Assembly (NCBI RefSeq): GCF_900101965.1
Contig: NZ_FNAP01000007.1
Coordinates: 62,001 to 126,000 of the forward strand
DNA length: 64,000 nucleotides
DNA from: Rhodospira trueperi
GTDB taxonomy: Bacteria > Pseudomonadota > Alphaproteobacteria > Rhodospirillales > Rhodospirillaceae
Direction of reading: 5' to 3'
The translations under genes were made by a program, and so were the position numbers. Below the pieces are notes generated by a model. It made no database searches. It was not told the origin of the DNA and worked only from the letters and a program-made list of their open reading frames with translations. This document shows positions 16,531 through 29,699 of this stretch, in pieces. The number at the start of each line of letters is the position of its first letter. Within the stretch, counting starts at the first letter, position 1.

Positions 16531-18957
16531 ATGACCATGATGGACCAACCCCAGGCACCAGAGCAGGTGATCGAGAACCCGCGCGGCGCCAGCGGTCCTG
16601 ACGTCGTTCGCGCCGACACCCTGGGTCGGTTCCTGGACGACCGCCAGGAGGATCTGGTGGACCGGTCCCTCGCCATCGCCAAGACCTACGGCTATGCGCC
16701 CCTCGCCACCACCATCCGCGCGGCGTGGGTGGAGGCGGTGCTGACCCTGTCGGAAAGCCTGTGCGCCGCCGTGACCCATGACCACGCCAGGACCGACGGC
16801 GAGGCTCTCGGCGCCCCCGTGGACCACGGCCTGGACCCGCGCTTCGCCCGGTTGCGCGAGGTCGCCCGCCGCCATCGCTCGCGCGGGATCACCGTGCAGA
16901 TGTTCCTGGGCCTGCTGAAGCACTTCCGGAACGTCTATTGCGGGGTTCTGGCGGACATGCCGGGCGCGGAGCGGACCCGCGCCGCCGTCATCGGCCGCGT
17001 GCGCGATTTCTTCGACGGCGCCGAACTGAGCGTCGTCGCCGACTGGGCCGTCGCCGGCAAGGGCGAGCGGCTGATCGAACTCCAGACCCGCACCCGGACG
17101 CTGGCGCTCGAAAAGGACCGCTACCTCGCCATCTTCGAGAGTCTGCGCTCACCCGCCTTCCTGTTCGACCGCGCCCGCACCCTGGTCAACGCCAACCAGG
17201 CCGCCGCCGAGTTGTTCCTGGGCGAGGCGGACGCCGGCGACATCACCTATCTGCGCCACATGCAGCAGCGGAAGTCCGTGCTGGAGACGATGCTCGCCCC
17301 CCTGGTCGACTCCGCGGGAGAGGGGGAACGGAGCGTCTGGCTGGAAACCGTGGAGGGGCCGCGCTGCTTCGACGTCCGCATCCGGCCTCTGCACGACGCG
17401 CTGGAGCGGACCACGCTGGGCCATGTGCTGCTGCTGAACGACATCACCGCCCACCGCCGCGCCGCTGAGGACGCGCAGCGGGCGGAACGCCAGATGTCGC
17501 GCTTTCTGGCCACCATGAGTCACGAGATCCGCACCCCCCTTCATGCCGTGCTCGGTGCCGTCGACCTGCTGCGCACGGCCGAACCGAGCACCCGCCGTAC
17601 CTACCTGGACGTGATCGAGGGCGCCGGGCAGACCCTGTTGCAGACCCTGAACGCCGTGCTCGACTACTCCAAGCTGGAGGACGGGCCGCCGGTGCCGCGC
17701 GTCGTGCCCACCGACATTGCCGCCGCGCTGGCGGCGTTCCGGCGCGTCGTCGTGCCCGTCCGGGCCGGGCAGGCGACTCGCCTGTCGGTGGAGATCGGTG
17801 ATGACGTGCCCGCGTGCCTGTACCTCGACTGGGCCATGACGCGTCAGGTGCTCTCCAACCTCGTTCACAACGCCATTCGCTTCGACGACGGGCGCGGTGT
17901 CGGCGTCCGCGTATCCGCTTCGGTCGGCCCCGACGGTGCCGGCGCGGTTCGATTCGAGGTCTCCGACCACGGCCCAGGGCTCCCCGAGGAGGACGCCAAG
18001 GCCCTGATCCAGCCCTTCGACAAGACCAGTGCCCGCTACACCGGCGCGGGCGGCGCCGGCCTGGGGCTGGCCATCTGCAATCGCCTTGTCAGGGCGATGG
18101 ATGGCCGCATTGGCGCCGAGACCAGCGACGGCGGCACCCTGGTCTGGTTCGAGTTGCCCTGCGGGACGGACGGCGCCGACGACGCCCTGTCCGATTCGCT
18201 GCCCCGCGCGGTGCCGGTCGCCTGGACGGAGGGCCAGCGCTGCCTGCTCGTGGACGACGACTGGAACTGCACCGTCATCACCACCCGCAACCTGGAGCAC
18301 CTGGGCTTCGTTGTCGATCATGCCGACAGCGTGGCCGCCGCCCTGGCCGCCGTCGAGGCCGGGGACTATGACGCCATGGTCGTAGACTACGTGCTGCCCG
18401 ACGGGAACGGCTCGGCCCTGGTCCGCGCCCTGCGCGAGCGCGGTGCCGTGGCGGACGCGCGCATCGTTGCCCTGACCGCCAACGTCGAGGTCGTCAACGG
18501 TGCGCGGGAGGTTCACGCCTTGTTCGACGCTGTGGTGGCTAAGCCCGCCGACCGGGCCACGCTGGGGCAGGCCCTGTTCGGCGCCGACGCGGCTGCGGCC
18601 GGTCTGGCCGACCGTGCGGCTGATCGATCCGCGCTTGAGGAACTGTCGCCCGACAGCATCCGCGCCATGGCGCAGGCCTTCCGGACACAATGGCGGGACT
18701 TTCGCGCGACCCTCTCCCGCCTGTCCGGAGACGACCCGCCGCCGCCCGGAACCATCGCCGATCTGGCCCACCGTCTGGCGGGCAGTTCCGCCCTGCTGGG
18801 CCTGCGCGACCTCGAAGAACCGCTGCGCGATCTGGAACACCGCTGCCGGGCCGGCGCTGGCGCCGGGGATATGGCCGACCTGATCGGGGCTCTGGACCGG
18901 GACCCGGTGAACAGTCCGTCGTGGGCCGCCATCGCGGCCGTCGTGGAGGGACCGTGA
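16531..18957 (+). CDS. Hybrid sensor histidine kinase (PAS-HisKA-HATPase-REC-HPt)
   Basis: 808 aa, no membrane segments, so a cytoplasmic sensor. Order: helical N-terminal sensory region (about 1-200), PAS-like domain (about 205-310), HisKA with phospho-acceptor H331 in MSHEIRTP, HATPase (DHGPGLPEE, GLGLAICNRLV), receiver domain with D619 in MVVDYVLPDG, and a C-terminal HPt domain with H747 in DLAHRLAGSS. This is a complete four-step phosphorelay in one chain (TorS/ArcB style). It is divergent from the molybdoenzyme operon and its stop overlaps the response-regulator start, so it probably senses the enzyme's substrate or redox state (inference). Confidence 0.9.
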   Translation: MTMMDQPQAPEQVIENPRGASGPDVVRADTLGRFLDDRQEDLVDRSLAIAKTYGYAPLATTIRAAWVEAVLTLSESLCAAVTHDHARTDGEALGAPVDHGLDPRFARLREVARRHRSRGITVQMFLGLLKHFRNVYCGVLADMPGAERTRAAVIGRVRDFFDGAELSVVADWAVAGKGERLIELQTRTRTLALEKDRYLAIFESLRSPAFLFDRARTLVNANQAAAELFLGEADAGDITYLRHMQQRKSVLETMLAPLVDSAGEGERSVWLETVEGPRCFDVRIRPLHDALERTTLGHVLLLNDITAHRRAAEDAQRAERQMSRFLATMSHEIRTPLHAVLGAVDLLRTAEPSTRRTYLDVIEGAGQTLLQTLNAVLDYSKLEDGPPVPRVVPTDIAAALAAFRRVVVPVRAGQATRLSVEIGDDVPACLYLDWAMTRQVLSNLVHNAIRFDDGRGVGVRVSASVGPDGAGAVRFEVSDHGPGLPEEDAKALIQPFDKTSARYTGAGGAGLGLAICNRLVRAMDGRIGAETSDGGTLVWFELPCGTDGADDALSDSLPRAVPVAWTEGQRCLLVDDDWNCTVITTRNLEHLGFVVDHADSVAAALAAVEAGDYDAMVVDYVLPDGNGSALVRALRERGAVADARIVALTANVEVVNGAREVHALFDAVVAKPADRATLGQALFGADAAAAGLADRAADRSALEELSPDSIRAMAQAFRTQWRDFRATLSRLSGDDPPPPGTIADLAHRLAGSSALLGLRDLEEPLRDLEHRCRAGAGAGDMADLIGALDRDPVNSPSWAAIAAVVEGP

Positions 18958-19697
18958 GCACCGCCCGCACGCCTCCCGCGTCCGCGCCCGAGGCGATGCC
19001 CGGCGATCTCGGGGATGTGCTGTGCGTCGAGGACGACCCGGTGGTGCAGATCGCCCTGGGCGATGTCGTCCGACGCGCCGGCGCCTGCCAGCACATCGCC
19101 GCGTCGGCCCGCGAGGCCGAAACGCACCTGGAGCGCCGCACGTTCGACCTGATTGTGCTCGACCGTCGCCTGCCGGACAGCGACGGGCTGCTGCTGATCC
19201 AGTCCATCCGGCGGTCCTCCGACTGTCCGGTGATCGTGCTGTCGCGGATGGGCGACACTCAGGACCGCATCCTGGGCTTGGGCCTGGGGGCGACCGAGTA
19301 CGTCACCAAGCCGTTCAGCCCGGCGGACCTGAGCAGCCGCATCCGCTTCATGCTGATGGACCGCGCCCGTCAGCGCGCCAGTGACCGCTCGCAGCCGATC
19401 ACGCGGGGACGGCTGTCGTTCCTGCCCGTGTCGCGCCGGCTGAGCATCGACGGCGCGACCGTCTTCCTGCCGCCCGCCGAGGCTCGCTTGCTGCTCGTTC
19501 TGCTGGAGAACGAGGGCGAGGTCCTGACGCGCGACGACCTGACCCAGGCCGCCTGCGGTCGCGACTGGAGCCCCGGCGACCGCACCGTGGACGTGCTGAT
19601 CGCCCGCCTCAGGAAACGCATTCCCCAGGACGTGGCGGAGATTGTCACGGTTCACCGGGCGGGATACCTGCTGACCATCGCCCCGGCCCACCCGTGA
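18954..19697 (+). CDS. OmpR/TorR-family response regulator
   Basis: 247 aa from a GTG at 18954 that overlaps the kinase stop (GTGA), with GGAGGG upstream; an ATG at 18996 is an alternative. The receiver domain has acidic pair E26-D27, phospho-acceptor D70 in LIVLDRRLPDSDG and the VTKPFSPADL lysine. The C-terminal winged helix (LLLVLLENEGEVLTRDDL, TVDVLIARLRKRI) is of the OmpR type. It is the output of the preceding hybrid kinase; the divergent molybdoenzyme operon is the obvious target. Confidence 0.9.
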   Translation: MSTARTPPASAPEAMPGDLGDVLCVEDDPVVQIALGDVVRRAGACQHIAASAREAETHLERRTFDLIVLDRRLPDSDGLLLIQSIRRSSDCPVIVLSRMGDTQDRILGLGLGATEYVTKPFSPADLSSRIRFMLMDRARQRASDRSQPITRGRLSFLPVSRRLSIDGATVFLPPAEARLLLVLLENEGEVLTRDDLTQAACGRDWSPGDRTVDVLIARLRKRIPQDVAEIVTVHRAGYLLTIAPAHP

Positions 19698-20214
19698 TCC
19701 CGGTGGAGGAGACGGAGTCGGCCGTCTTCGGGGCGGGGGCATCGTCCTTCGTCAACATGGCATATATTTTTGATGTTGAAGAGCGGCATTTCGCAATTTT
19801 AGGGATAATGCCGCGCGCAAAAGAATGACATTCTTATGGAATTCCCAGAAAAATAGGGGCCATCGGGTGGAACAGATTCCCCTTCTCGTGTAGCGTACGG
19901 ATGTCGATGGAGGCTGCGGGGCCGGCAACCGGCCCCTTGAACTGTGCCCCATCAAACCCCGCGGGGGCCAACCAAACCGGCTCCACGCATCTTCGGCGTG
20001 GGTTTCATGACCTTGCCGCGCGCCGCAGTCACAGCGGCGCGCATGGAACAACAGCACTGATGATCTGCTGCCGGAGCCGGGCCACCCGTCCGCGCATCCG
20101 AACGTTCCGAGGCTCGCGACCGACGGACCACTGTGTCAGGGGGCCGCCCCCGCCCGACCGACGGACAGTCGGTCGTCGGCGCGCGCCCCCGGCCCGCCAT
20201 GGAGAACGAGCATC
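19698..20214 (+). other. 517-bp region upstream of metK: AT-rich patch, palindromes, structured leader
   Basis: No gene is supported. 19758-19860 is unusually AT-rich and holds an 8-bp inverted repeat (GCGGCATT/AATGCCGC, 19784-19815) and a 15-bp palindrome (AAGAATG a CATTCTT, 19822-19836). Nearer metK are stable hairpins, including GGGGCCGG caa CCGGCCCC (about 19919-19937) and CCACGC/GCGTGG (about 19984-20002). A long structured leader before metK would suit SAM-responsive or salt-responsive control, but I cannot match it to a known SAM riboswitch class. Confidence 0.45.
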
Positions 20215-21390
20215 GTGACTGAGTCCTACATCTTCACCTCCGAATCGGTCGGTGCCGGTCATCCGGATAAACTGGCCGACAACATTTCCGACGCCGTCCT
20301 TGATGCCATCCTGGCCCGGGATGCGCATGCCCGTGTGGCCTGCGAGACCATGGTGAATACCGGCATGTGCATTCTGTCGGGGGAAATCACCACCACGGCC
20401 CATGTCGATTACGCCCAGGTGGCGCGGGACACGATTCTCGACGTCGGCTACGACGATCCCCGATACGGCTACGATGGGCGCTCGTGCGCCGTTCTCGTCG
20501 CGCTCGACAAGCAGTCCCCCGATATCGCCCAGGGCGTCAATGAGGGCGCGGGCCTCGACCTGGATCAGGGCGCGGGCGACCAGGGCCTGATGTTCGGCTT
20601 CGCCTGCCGCGAAACCGAAGACCTGATGCCGCTGCCGATCCAGCTTGCCCACCGCATGACGGCGCGGCAGGCCGAGGTGCGCCGGGCTGGCGCCCTGCCT
20701 TGGTTGCGTCCGGACGTGAAGAGTCAGGTCTCCGTGCGTTACGAGAACGATCGGCCGGTCGGCATCGACGCGGTGGTTCTGTCCACCCAGCACGACGAGG
20801 ACGTCACCCACGACACGCTGCGCGAGGCGGTGATCGAGGAGATCGTCAAACCGTGCCTTCCGGCCGACATGCTGACCGCGGACACCACCTACCACATCAA
20901 TCCGACCGGCCGCTTCGTCATCGGCGGCCCGGTGGGGGACTGCGGCCTGACCGGACGCAAGATCATCGTCGATACCTATGGCGGCATGGGCCGGCACGGC
21001 GGGGGCGCCTTCTCCGGCAAGGATCCGTCGAAAGTGGACCGATCCGCGGCCTACGCCGCCCGCTACGTCGCCAAGACGATCGTCGCGGCCGGGTTGGCCG
21101 AGCGCTGCGAGGTCCAACTCGCCTACGCCATCGGCGTCGCCCGGCCGGTATCGGTCAGGGTCGATACCTTCGGCACCGGCGCCATCCCGGAGGCGCGGAT
21201 CGAGGCGCTGGTCCGCGACCACTTCGATCTGCGGCCGAAGGGCATCATCGCCATGCTGGACCTGCTGCGTCCGATCTATCGCCCGACCGCCTCGAACGGC
21301 CACTTCGGTCGTCCCGACGTGCCGTGGGAAAAGACCGACCGCGCGGACGCGCTGGCCGCCGACGCGGGCCTCAAAACCGCCGCCGCATAG
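20215..21390 (+). CDS. metK: S-adenosylmethionine synthetase
   Basis: 391 aa. Makes S-adenosylmethionine from methionine and ATP in the cytoplasm. Family motifs: [20 protein letters not shown] near the N-terminus, [13 protein letters not shown] (about 120-132), [20 protein letters not shown]-like loop (here [20 protein letters not shown], about 261-280) and the C-terminal [14 protein letters not shown]. Start is a GTG at 20215 with GGAG ten bases upstream. It is followed after 21 bp by the betaine-synthesis methyltransferase, so this copy probably supplies the SAM needed for three methylations of glycine; a second housekeeping copy may exist elsewhere. Confidence 0.95.
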   Translation: MTESYIFTSESVGAGHPDKLADNISDAVLDAILARDAHARVACETMVNTGMCILSGEITTTAHVDYAQVARDTILDVGYDDPRYGYDGRSCAVLVALDKQSPDIAQGVNEGAGLDLDQGAGDQGLMFGFACRETEDLMPLPIQLAHRMTARQAEVRRAGALPWLRPDVKSQVSVRYENDRPVGIDAVVLSTQHDEDVTHDTLREAVIEEIVKPCLPADMLTADTTYHINPTGRFVIGGPVGDCGLTGRKIIVDTYGGMGRHGGGAFSGKDPSKVDRSAAYAARYVAKTIVAAGLAERCEVQLAYAIGVARPVSVRVDTFGTGAIPEARIEALVRDHFDLRPKGIIAMLDLLRPIYRPTASNGHFGRPDVPWEKTDRADALAADAGLKTAAA

Positions 21391-21411
21391 GCCGAACAGA
21401 AGGATTGCATC

Positions 21412-23091
<1,680 letters not shown>

Positions 23092-23121
23092 TCGACCCTC
23101 CGCGCGCGGCCCATCGCGGAC

Positions 23122-23186
23122 GGGGCGGACTCGCGCGGGCGGGTCCGCCCCTTGGCTTGGGGGCGGCTGTCTTTCGGCAGCCGCCC
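23122..23186 (+). terminator. Tandem stem-loops after the betaine operon
   Basis: Two strong hairpins follow the methyltransferase stop: GGGGCGGAC/GTCCGCCCC (23122-23151) and GGGCGGCTG/CAGCCGCCC (23161-23186). Neither has a long T run. They sit where the metK operon should end. Confidence 0.55.
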
Positions 23187-23206
23187 TCCAGGTGCGAACG
23201 GTCTCA

Positions 23207-25168
<1,962 letters not shown>

Positions 25169-25346
25169 GAGAACCTCTCCGGGTGATGGGCCGGGGCCGC
25201 GCCGTGGCGCCGGCGCGGTGCCCTGTTGAACGGCTTCATGGCCGCGATCACCCCCGGTTGTCCACCATAAATCGCCCCGCAGGCGCACCCGGGTGGGCGA
25301 GCGGGAACCGGCGCGTCTGACGGAATTGGTCGTGGCAAATCCTTCT

Positions 25347-25372
25347 GGAACCCGGCGGCTGTGCCAAGCGTT
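25347..25372 (+). promoter_or_regulatory. EcfG-type promoter upstream of DUF2267/UspA genes
   Basis: GGAAC, 17-base spacer, CGTT: an exact match to the EcfG (general stress sigma) consensus GGAAC-N16/17-CGTT. It lies 71 bp before the GTG of the DUF2267 gene in an intergenic region, oriented toward it. The sigma factor itself is encoded at 35165. Confidence 0.65.
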
Positions 25373-25442
25373 CCCTTCCGAGATCTCCGTTGAAAGGGCG
25401 ACCGCACAGCATCACCTTGCGGAACGGGAGGCCACAATCACC

Positions 25443-25860
25443 GTGACGCGTATTGATCACGCCTATCATGAAGCCAACATATGGCTGAACACGTTGGCCG
25501 AAACCCCCGGCATCGGCGCACAGGGCCAAGCCTATGGCGCCCTGCGTGTGGTGCTGCATCAGGTGCGCGACCGTGTCACCGTGGATCAGGCCGCGCACGT
25601 CGGAGGTCAACTCCCGACCCTGATCCGGGGCATCGACTTCGAGGGTTGGAAGCTGGCCGTCATCCCCACCCGGGAACGGTCCCTGGATACGGTCCTGGAG
25701 TCCCTCGGCGACCGCTTGGCGGATGTTCCAAAGATCGACGGTGAGGAGGCCCTGGTGGCTGAAAAAACGGCTCAACGACACGGAAATCGACCACATGCTC
25801 GCGGAGATGCCGAATCAGGTCCGCGCGCGCATTGAGGAGGCCGAGACGACCCGCCACTGA
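25443..25860 (+). pseudogene. DUF2267 family gene with a frameshift near its 3' end
   Basis: From the GTG at 25443 (GGGAGG upstream) the frame encodes a DUF2267 protein: TLAETPGIGAQGQAYGALRV, then the hallmark AAHVGGQLPTLIRGIDFEGW. After VAEK the frame goes off-family and stops at 25835. Removing one base from the six-A run at 25762-25767 restores RLNDTEIDHMLAEMPNQV and continues to a stop at 25858-25860, which matches the usual DUF2267 C-terminus (about 139 aa). So the gene carries a one-base frameshift, either a sequencing error in the A run or a recent mutation. Function of DUF2267 is unknown; it sits in the stress island behind an EcfG-type promoter and before UspA. Confidence 0.7.
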
Positions 25861-25907
25861 CGGCGGCTCCCGTCGTTCCCGTCCCCTCGATGTCAAAGGA
25901 GGCCAGC

Positions 25908-26321
25908 ATGTATTCCCGCATCATGGTTCCCGTCGATCTGGCCCACGGTGAAACCCTGCGTAAGGCCATGACCCAGGCCGGCGATCTCGGCCAGTATTAT
26001 GGCGTCCCGGTGAGCGTGGTCGCGATCACCACGGCGCAGCCCACCGACGTTGCCCGCAACCCGGAGGAGTTCGTCGATGAACTCACCGCGTTCGTTCAGG
26101 AGTACGCCGTGCGGACGGGTGCGCGCATGCAAGCGGATCCCATCATCAGCCACGACCCGGCCACCGATCTGGACCGCGTTCTGCGCAAGCGCAGTCAGGA
26201 ACTGGGGGCGGATCTGGTGGTGATGGCGTCCCACATTCCCCGCTTCCACGATTCCATTTTCGGTTCGCACGCCGGGGCCTTTGTACGCCACAGCGACGTG
26301 TCGGTGTTCGTGGTGCGGTAG
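25908..26321 (+). CDS. Universal stress protein (UspA family)
   Basis: 137 aa from the ATG at 25908, which has a perfect AAAGGAGG site; an in-frame upstream ATG at 25890 lacks one. It has the Usp fold pattern: IMVPVDLAHGETLRKAMTQA, then LGADLVVMASHIPRF and a C-terminal nucleotide-binding-like loop GSHAGAFVRHSDVSVFVVR, which departs from the strict G-2x-G-9x-G consensus. Cytoplasmic stress protein, 47 bp after the DUF2267 gene and probably co-transcribed from the EcfG-type promoter at 25347. Confidence 0.9.
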   Translation: MYSRIMVPVDLAHGETLRKAMTQAGDLGQYYGVPVSVVAITTAQPTDVARNPEEFVDELTAFVQEYAVRTGARMQADPIISHDPATDLDRVLRKRSQELGADLVVMASHIPRFHDSIFGSHAGAFVRHSDVSVFVVR

Positions 26322-26332
26322 GCCCCGTTCGG

Positions 26333-27157
26333 TCAGCCGACCGCCGGATCGTGATTGCCCGCGCCGCCGCTATCCATGGCGAGGCGGGCGATCAGGGGCA
26401 GGTGATCCGAGGCCACACGGGCCGGCCAACCGCGCCACGCCCGGGCCGAGACTAGGCGCGCGCCCGGGCCGGGCCAGACCTTGTCCAGCGGCAGCAGGGG
26501 AAGCGGGGCTGGCCACGTCCGCCGCCAGGGCGGACGCCCACCCAGCCGATCAATCAACGGCCGATAGGTGGGCGACGGCGGCCACATGTCATTGAAATCG
26601 CCGAGGACGACGGTCGCGCGCGGGGCTGCCTTGATCTCCACCTCCCAGGGCGTTCCCAAAAGGCTCGCCAGCCGTTCGGCCTGCCAGGCCCTCTCCGGGC
26701 CTGAAAGCCCGAAGTGGGTCACTACCACGCGCAGACAGCCCCGCGGCGCCTGGATCAGGGCGTCGATGGCCCCGCGCGGCTCGCGTCCGTCGCGGGCGAG
26801 GCTGAAGCGGCGCGCGGCGACGATGGGGTGGCGGCTGAGCAGGGCATTGCCGTAGCGCCGTCCGGCCCGCATCAGATTGGCGCCGGCGCGCGCCTCGCAG
26901 CCCAACGCGTCGGCGAACGTGGCCAGTTGGTCCACCTCCGACGGATCGCTGTCAGGCAGCACCGGCAGGACCGTCAAGTCCTCCAGGTCGGCGCCGCCGG
27001 GGCCGAGCACCTCCTGAAGCCCGATGATATCGGCGTCCAGCCCCCGCAGCACGCGCGCCACCCGCCCGACGTCGCGCCGGCGGTCGAGCCCGACGCAGGT
27101 ATGAACGTTGTACGTCGCGATGGTCAGCGTATCCGGGGACGAGGACAAGGTTGGCAT
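26333..27157 (-). CDS. Endonuclease/exonuclease/phosphatase (EEP) family protein
   Basis: 274 aa from the ATG at 27157; a start at 27184 overlapping the upstream gene is possible. The EEP metal-dependent phosphodiesterase motifs are all present: TIATYNVHTCVG (N-terminus), IIGLQEV (glutamate metal ligand), VVLGDFNDMW and the final SDHLPLIARL. Such proteins cleave nucleic acid or phospholipid/inositol phosphodiester bonds. It follows the PLD-VTT gene by a few bases, so both probably act in phosphodiester or membrane-lipid chemistry in the same operon. Substrate unknown. Confidence 0.85.
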   Translation of the reverse strand: MPTLSSSPDTLTIATYNVHTCVGLDRRRDVGRVARVLRGLDADIIGLQEVLGPGGADLEDLTVLPVLPDSDPSEVDQLATFADALGCEARAGANLMRAGRRYGNALLSRHPIVAARRFSLARDGREPRGAIDALIQAPRGCLRVVVTHFGLSGPERAWQAERLASLLGTPWEVEIKAAPRATVVLGDFNDMWPPSPTYRPLIDRLGGRPPWRRTWPAPLPLLPLDKVWPGPGARLVSARAWRGWPARVASDHLPLIARLAMDSGGAGNHDPAVG

Positions 27158-27164
27158 CACGGTT

Positions 27165-29420
27165 CTACCCCCGCCGCCGGACATCCGGCGCCTGGGTGCG
27201 CGCCGCGCGCCGCGAGACGGCCCTGAAGGCGACCACCAACGCCAGCAGGCCGGCCGCGATCAACCCGGCGCGCCATGGCGAACTCGCCTGGATCACCTGC
27301 CACAGCCCCTCGCCCAACAGACTCATCACCGCGATCCCCGGCACCATGCCGACCAGCGTGCCCCAGATGAAGACACGCCAGGACAGTCCGGCCGCCCCGC
27401 AGGCCAGATTGACCAGCGTGTACAGCAGCACCGGAACAATCCGAAAAAAGAGCACGGTCTTGAGGCCGTGGCGGCGCGCCGCCCGTATGACTCCGTCCAT
27501 GGGCTTGACGCGGGCCTGCAACGCCTCAAGCGCCGGGCCGCCGAGCCGACGGCCGATGGCGAACCCGGCGGCGGCGCTCGCCAACGCGCCCACGGTGCTG
27601 TAGACGAAACCGAGCAGCGGGCCGAACACCACCGCCATGGCCACGATCAAAGCGGTTACCGGTGCCCCCACCAGAGAGCCGCCCGCCATCAGGCCAATGG
27701 CGCCAACCGGCGCCAATGGGTGGACACGGATCGCCTCGACCCAGGCCGTCACCGCCTCGCGCGTCACCATGGCATGCAGAGGGGTCCCCTGCCACACCGC
27801 CACCACGAGGATGACCAGCGCCCCCAGCAGCAACACGCGCCGATACGGATGGCCCTGGGTTTGCCGCGCCACCGCCGTTCCCTCCGGAAAAAACACGCGC
27901 GGCAGGTCCCGGGCCGAGACCGGCGCCTCGAAGTCCCCCGGCACCGGATCGGGCAGCGCCTCAACCAGGTCCTCGGGCGCGTCGCCGCTGTCCACCGGTG
28001 CCAGTCCGCGTACGGCCGGATCGCCGTGGTGGTCGAGGACGGCATGGAGCGAGCCGGTCTCGCGCAGGGTGGCCCGCACCGTCTCGGGCGGGGTGGCGAG
28101 GTGCTCCCCCAAAAGGCGACACAGCACGGTCTCGATCAGAAGTGCCACGTCGGCGCCGCGCGACCGCCCGGTGTCCGGATCGGGCAACCCCGGCTCCAGG
28201 TGCAGATCCAGCTCGGTATCCAGCCCCATCGACCGGTTGTTGAGGTTGGCCGAGCCGTGACGCATGGCGATGTCATCCACGATCATCAGCTTGGTGTGGA
28301 TCTTCATCAGTCCCGACCCGCGCCCTTCCAGCACCGGCGTCACCACCCGCAGGCGCCCGTGCCGGTCGGCGGCGCGCAACGCCCGCAGCAGCCGCTCGCG
28401 CCCCACGCCCATGGTCGCGGTCTCCAGCCAGCCGTCCCAGACGCGCGGGATCACGGCCACCACCTCGGGTCCGTCCGCTGCGGCCAGCCGCTCGGCCAGC
28501 GTCTCGGCGACGAGCCGGCTAGTGAGGTACTGATCCTCGATGTAGATCCAGCGCCGGGCCGCGCGGATATCAGCGGCGATCAGACGGGCGATTTCGTCGA
28601 TGGCGGGGGCGTCGTCGTGGGCCGGCCGGGTCCGCGCCAAGGCCACGGGGAGGGATTCGATATCCGCTGGCACCGACGCGGGCCAGGGAGACGGCAGGTC
28701 GGGCGCCGGGGCGGGCGGCGCCGGCTCGTCCGTGACCCGCGCCCAGCGCGCGCGGATCATGGCGCCGAGGTTGGCCGCGACCGGCCCCTCCATCATCGAC
28801 TGCATGTCATGAAAGGGCGGATATGCCTCGCCGCTGGCCGACAGGCGACGGCGCGGGTCTTCCAGGCGGTGCTCGACGGTATCCCAGCGCGCCTGCGCCA
28901 GATCCAGCCCGCCCATGAAGGCCAGACGGTCGTCGATGACCACGATCTTCTCGTGGTGTGCCGAATCGACCGGTCCCGTGCCGTCCAGGCGCAAGGTCAT
29001 GCGCGGGTGCGGATTCCACTCCCGCCGCCACGCCGGCAGCATCTCCCGGTCGCTGGCGTAGAACATGGGGAAATCCCACAGCAGAACCCGCGCGACAAGC
29101 TCGGGGCGCGCCTCCGTCAGCGCGCGCAGCAGCGGCGCCAGCGTGACCGGCCAGCCGTCGTCCGGCGGCGGGGCGTCCGGATCGCAGAGGGGGACCGTGC
29201 TGGAGATGTCCCAGGCCACGATCAGAATCTGGGACCGCGCCGCGATCAGCGCCGCGCGCAGGGCGGCGAAGTAGGCCGCCCCGTCGATCAGGACCGCGTA
29301 CCGGTCGGCCCGCGTGATCCGCCAGCAGGTCTGGCCCGGTACGGCGAGCGGTGACACGCCGTCCCAACCGTCGAACCCGGCGATATCGCCCGTTGTTGAA
29401 CGTTCGTGATGATTGGACAT
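27165..29420 (-). CDS. Phospholipase D-like / VTT (DedA-type) membrane fusion protein
   Basis: 751 aa. The N-terminal about 500 residues form a PLD-superfamily enzyme with both HKD motifs, [11 protein letters not shown] (about residue 145) and HTKLMIVDD (about 375) followed by [10 protein letters not shown]. The C-terminal about 230 residues have five to six membrane segments with the VTT/SNARE-associated domain ([20 protein letters not shown] and the re-entrant [14 protein letters not shown]). This PLD-VTT fusion is known in proteobacteria and is thought to act on membrane phospholipids, possibly as a transphosphatidylase. ATG at 29420. It is divergent from the ATP-grasp operon, with a weak EcfG-like site (GGTT -10) in the shared region. 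Confidence 0.88.
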   Translation of the reverse strand: MSNHHERSTTGDIAGFDGWDGVSPLAVPGQTCWRITRADRYAVLIDGAAYFAALRAALIAARSQILIVAWDISSTVPLCDPDAPPPDDGWPVTLAPLLRALTEARPELVARVLLWDFPMFYASDREMLPAWRREWNPHPRMTLRLDGTGPVDSAHHEKIVVIDDRLAFMGGLDLAQARWDTVEHRLEDPRRRLSASGEAYPPFHDMQSMMEGPVAANLGAMIRARWARVTDEPAPPAPAPDLPSPWPASVPADIESLPVALARTRPAHDDAPAIDEIARLIAADIRAARRWIYIEDQYLTSRLVAETLAERLAAADGPEVVAVIPRVWDGWLETATMGVGRERLLRALRAADRHGRLRVVTPVLEGRGSGLMKIHTKLMIVDDIAMRHGSANLNNRSMGLDTELDLHLEPGLPDPDTGRSRGADVALLIETVLCRLLGEHLATPPETVRATLRETGSLHAVLDHHGDPAVRGLAPVDSGDAPEDLVEALPDPVPGDFEAPVSARDLPRVFFPEGTAVARQTQGHPYRRVLLLGALVILVVAVWQGTPLHAMVTREAVTAWVEAIRVHPLAPVGAIGLMAGGSLVGAPVTALIVAMAVVFGPLLGFVYSTVGALASAAAGFAIGRRLGGPALEALQARVKPMDGVIRAARRHGLKTVLFFRIVPVLLYTLVNLACGAAGLSWRVFIWGTLVGMVPGIAVMSLLGEGLWQVIQASSPWRAGLIAAGLLALVVAFRAVSRRAARTQAPDVRRRG

Positions 29421-29489
29421 GGCAACACCCTACGGAACCCGCCCCGATTACACCAGTTCCAGGTTAGACGCGCCTCGCGCCGCCGTCAT

Positions 29490-29514
29490 GGAACGCATCC
29501 CTTGGACCGGCGTT
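29490..29514 (+). promoter_or_regulatory. EcfG-type promoter upstream of the ATP-grasp operon
   Basis: GGAAC, 16-base spacer, CGTT, intergenic and oriented toward the small ORF at 29558 and the ATP-grasp gene at 29700. Exact consensus match for EcfG-dependent general stress promoters. Confidence 0.65.
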
Positions 29515-29557
29515 GACTCCTTACTGGGGCCCACCTTGGCACACAGGAGGACAGACG

Positions 29558-29680
29558 ATGGCCAGATCGAGCGGGTCGCCAACTCCAATGGCACCAACTC
29601 CTATGGCACCATCGTCGGGGCGCTGGCCGTGCCCTTGCCGGAGGGTGGACCGGCGCGCTTCAGCGCGCCGCGCGGCGTAA
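29558..29680 (+). CDS. Candidate 40-residue small ORF behind an EcfG-type promoter
   Basis: A perfect AGGAGG seven bases before an ATG at 29558 opens a 40-codon frame ending TAA at 29678-29680. The peptide has a repeated PTPMAP element near residues 8-18 and an arginine-rich end. It lies 44 bp after an EcfG-type promoter and 19 bp before the ATP-grasp gene. No family recognised; it may be a leader peptide or chance. The strong ribosome site is the main argument for translation. Confidence 0.4.
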   Translation: MARSSGSPTPMAPTPMAPSSGRWPCPCRRVDRRASARRAA

Positions 29681-29699
29681 CGCAGGAGCACCGAATACG

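Noticed and set aside
19870-19900. EcfG promoter before metK (GGAAC then CGTA)
   Set aside because: Spacer of 20 and an imperfect -10 do not fit the consensus.
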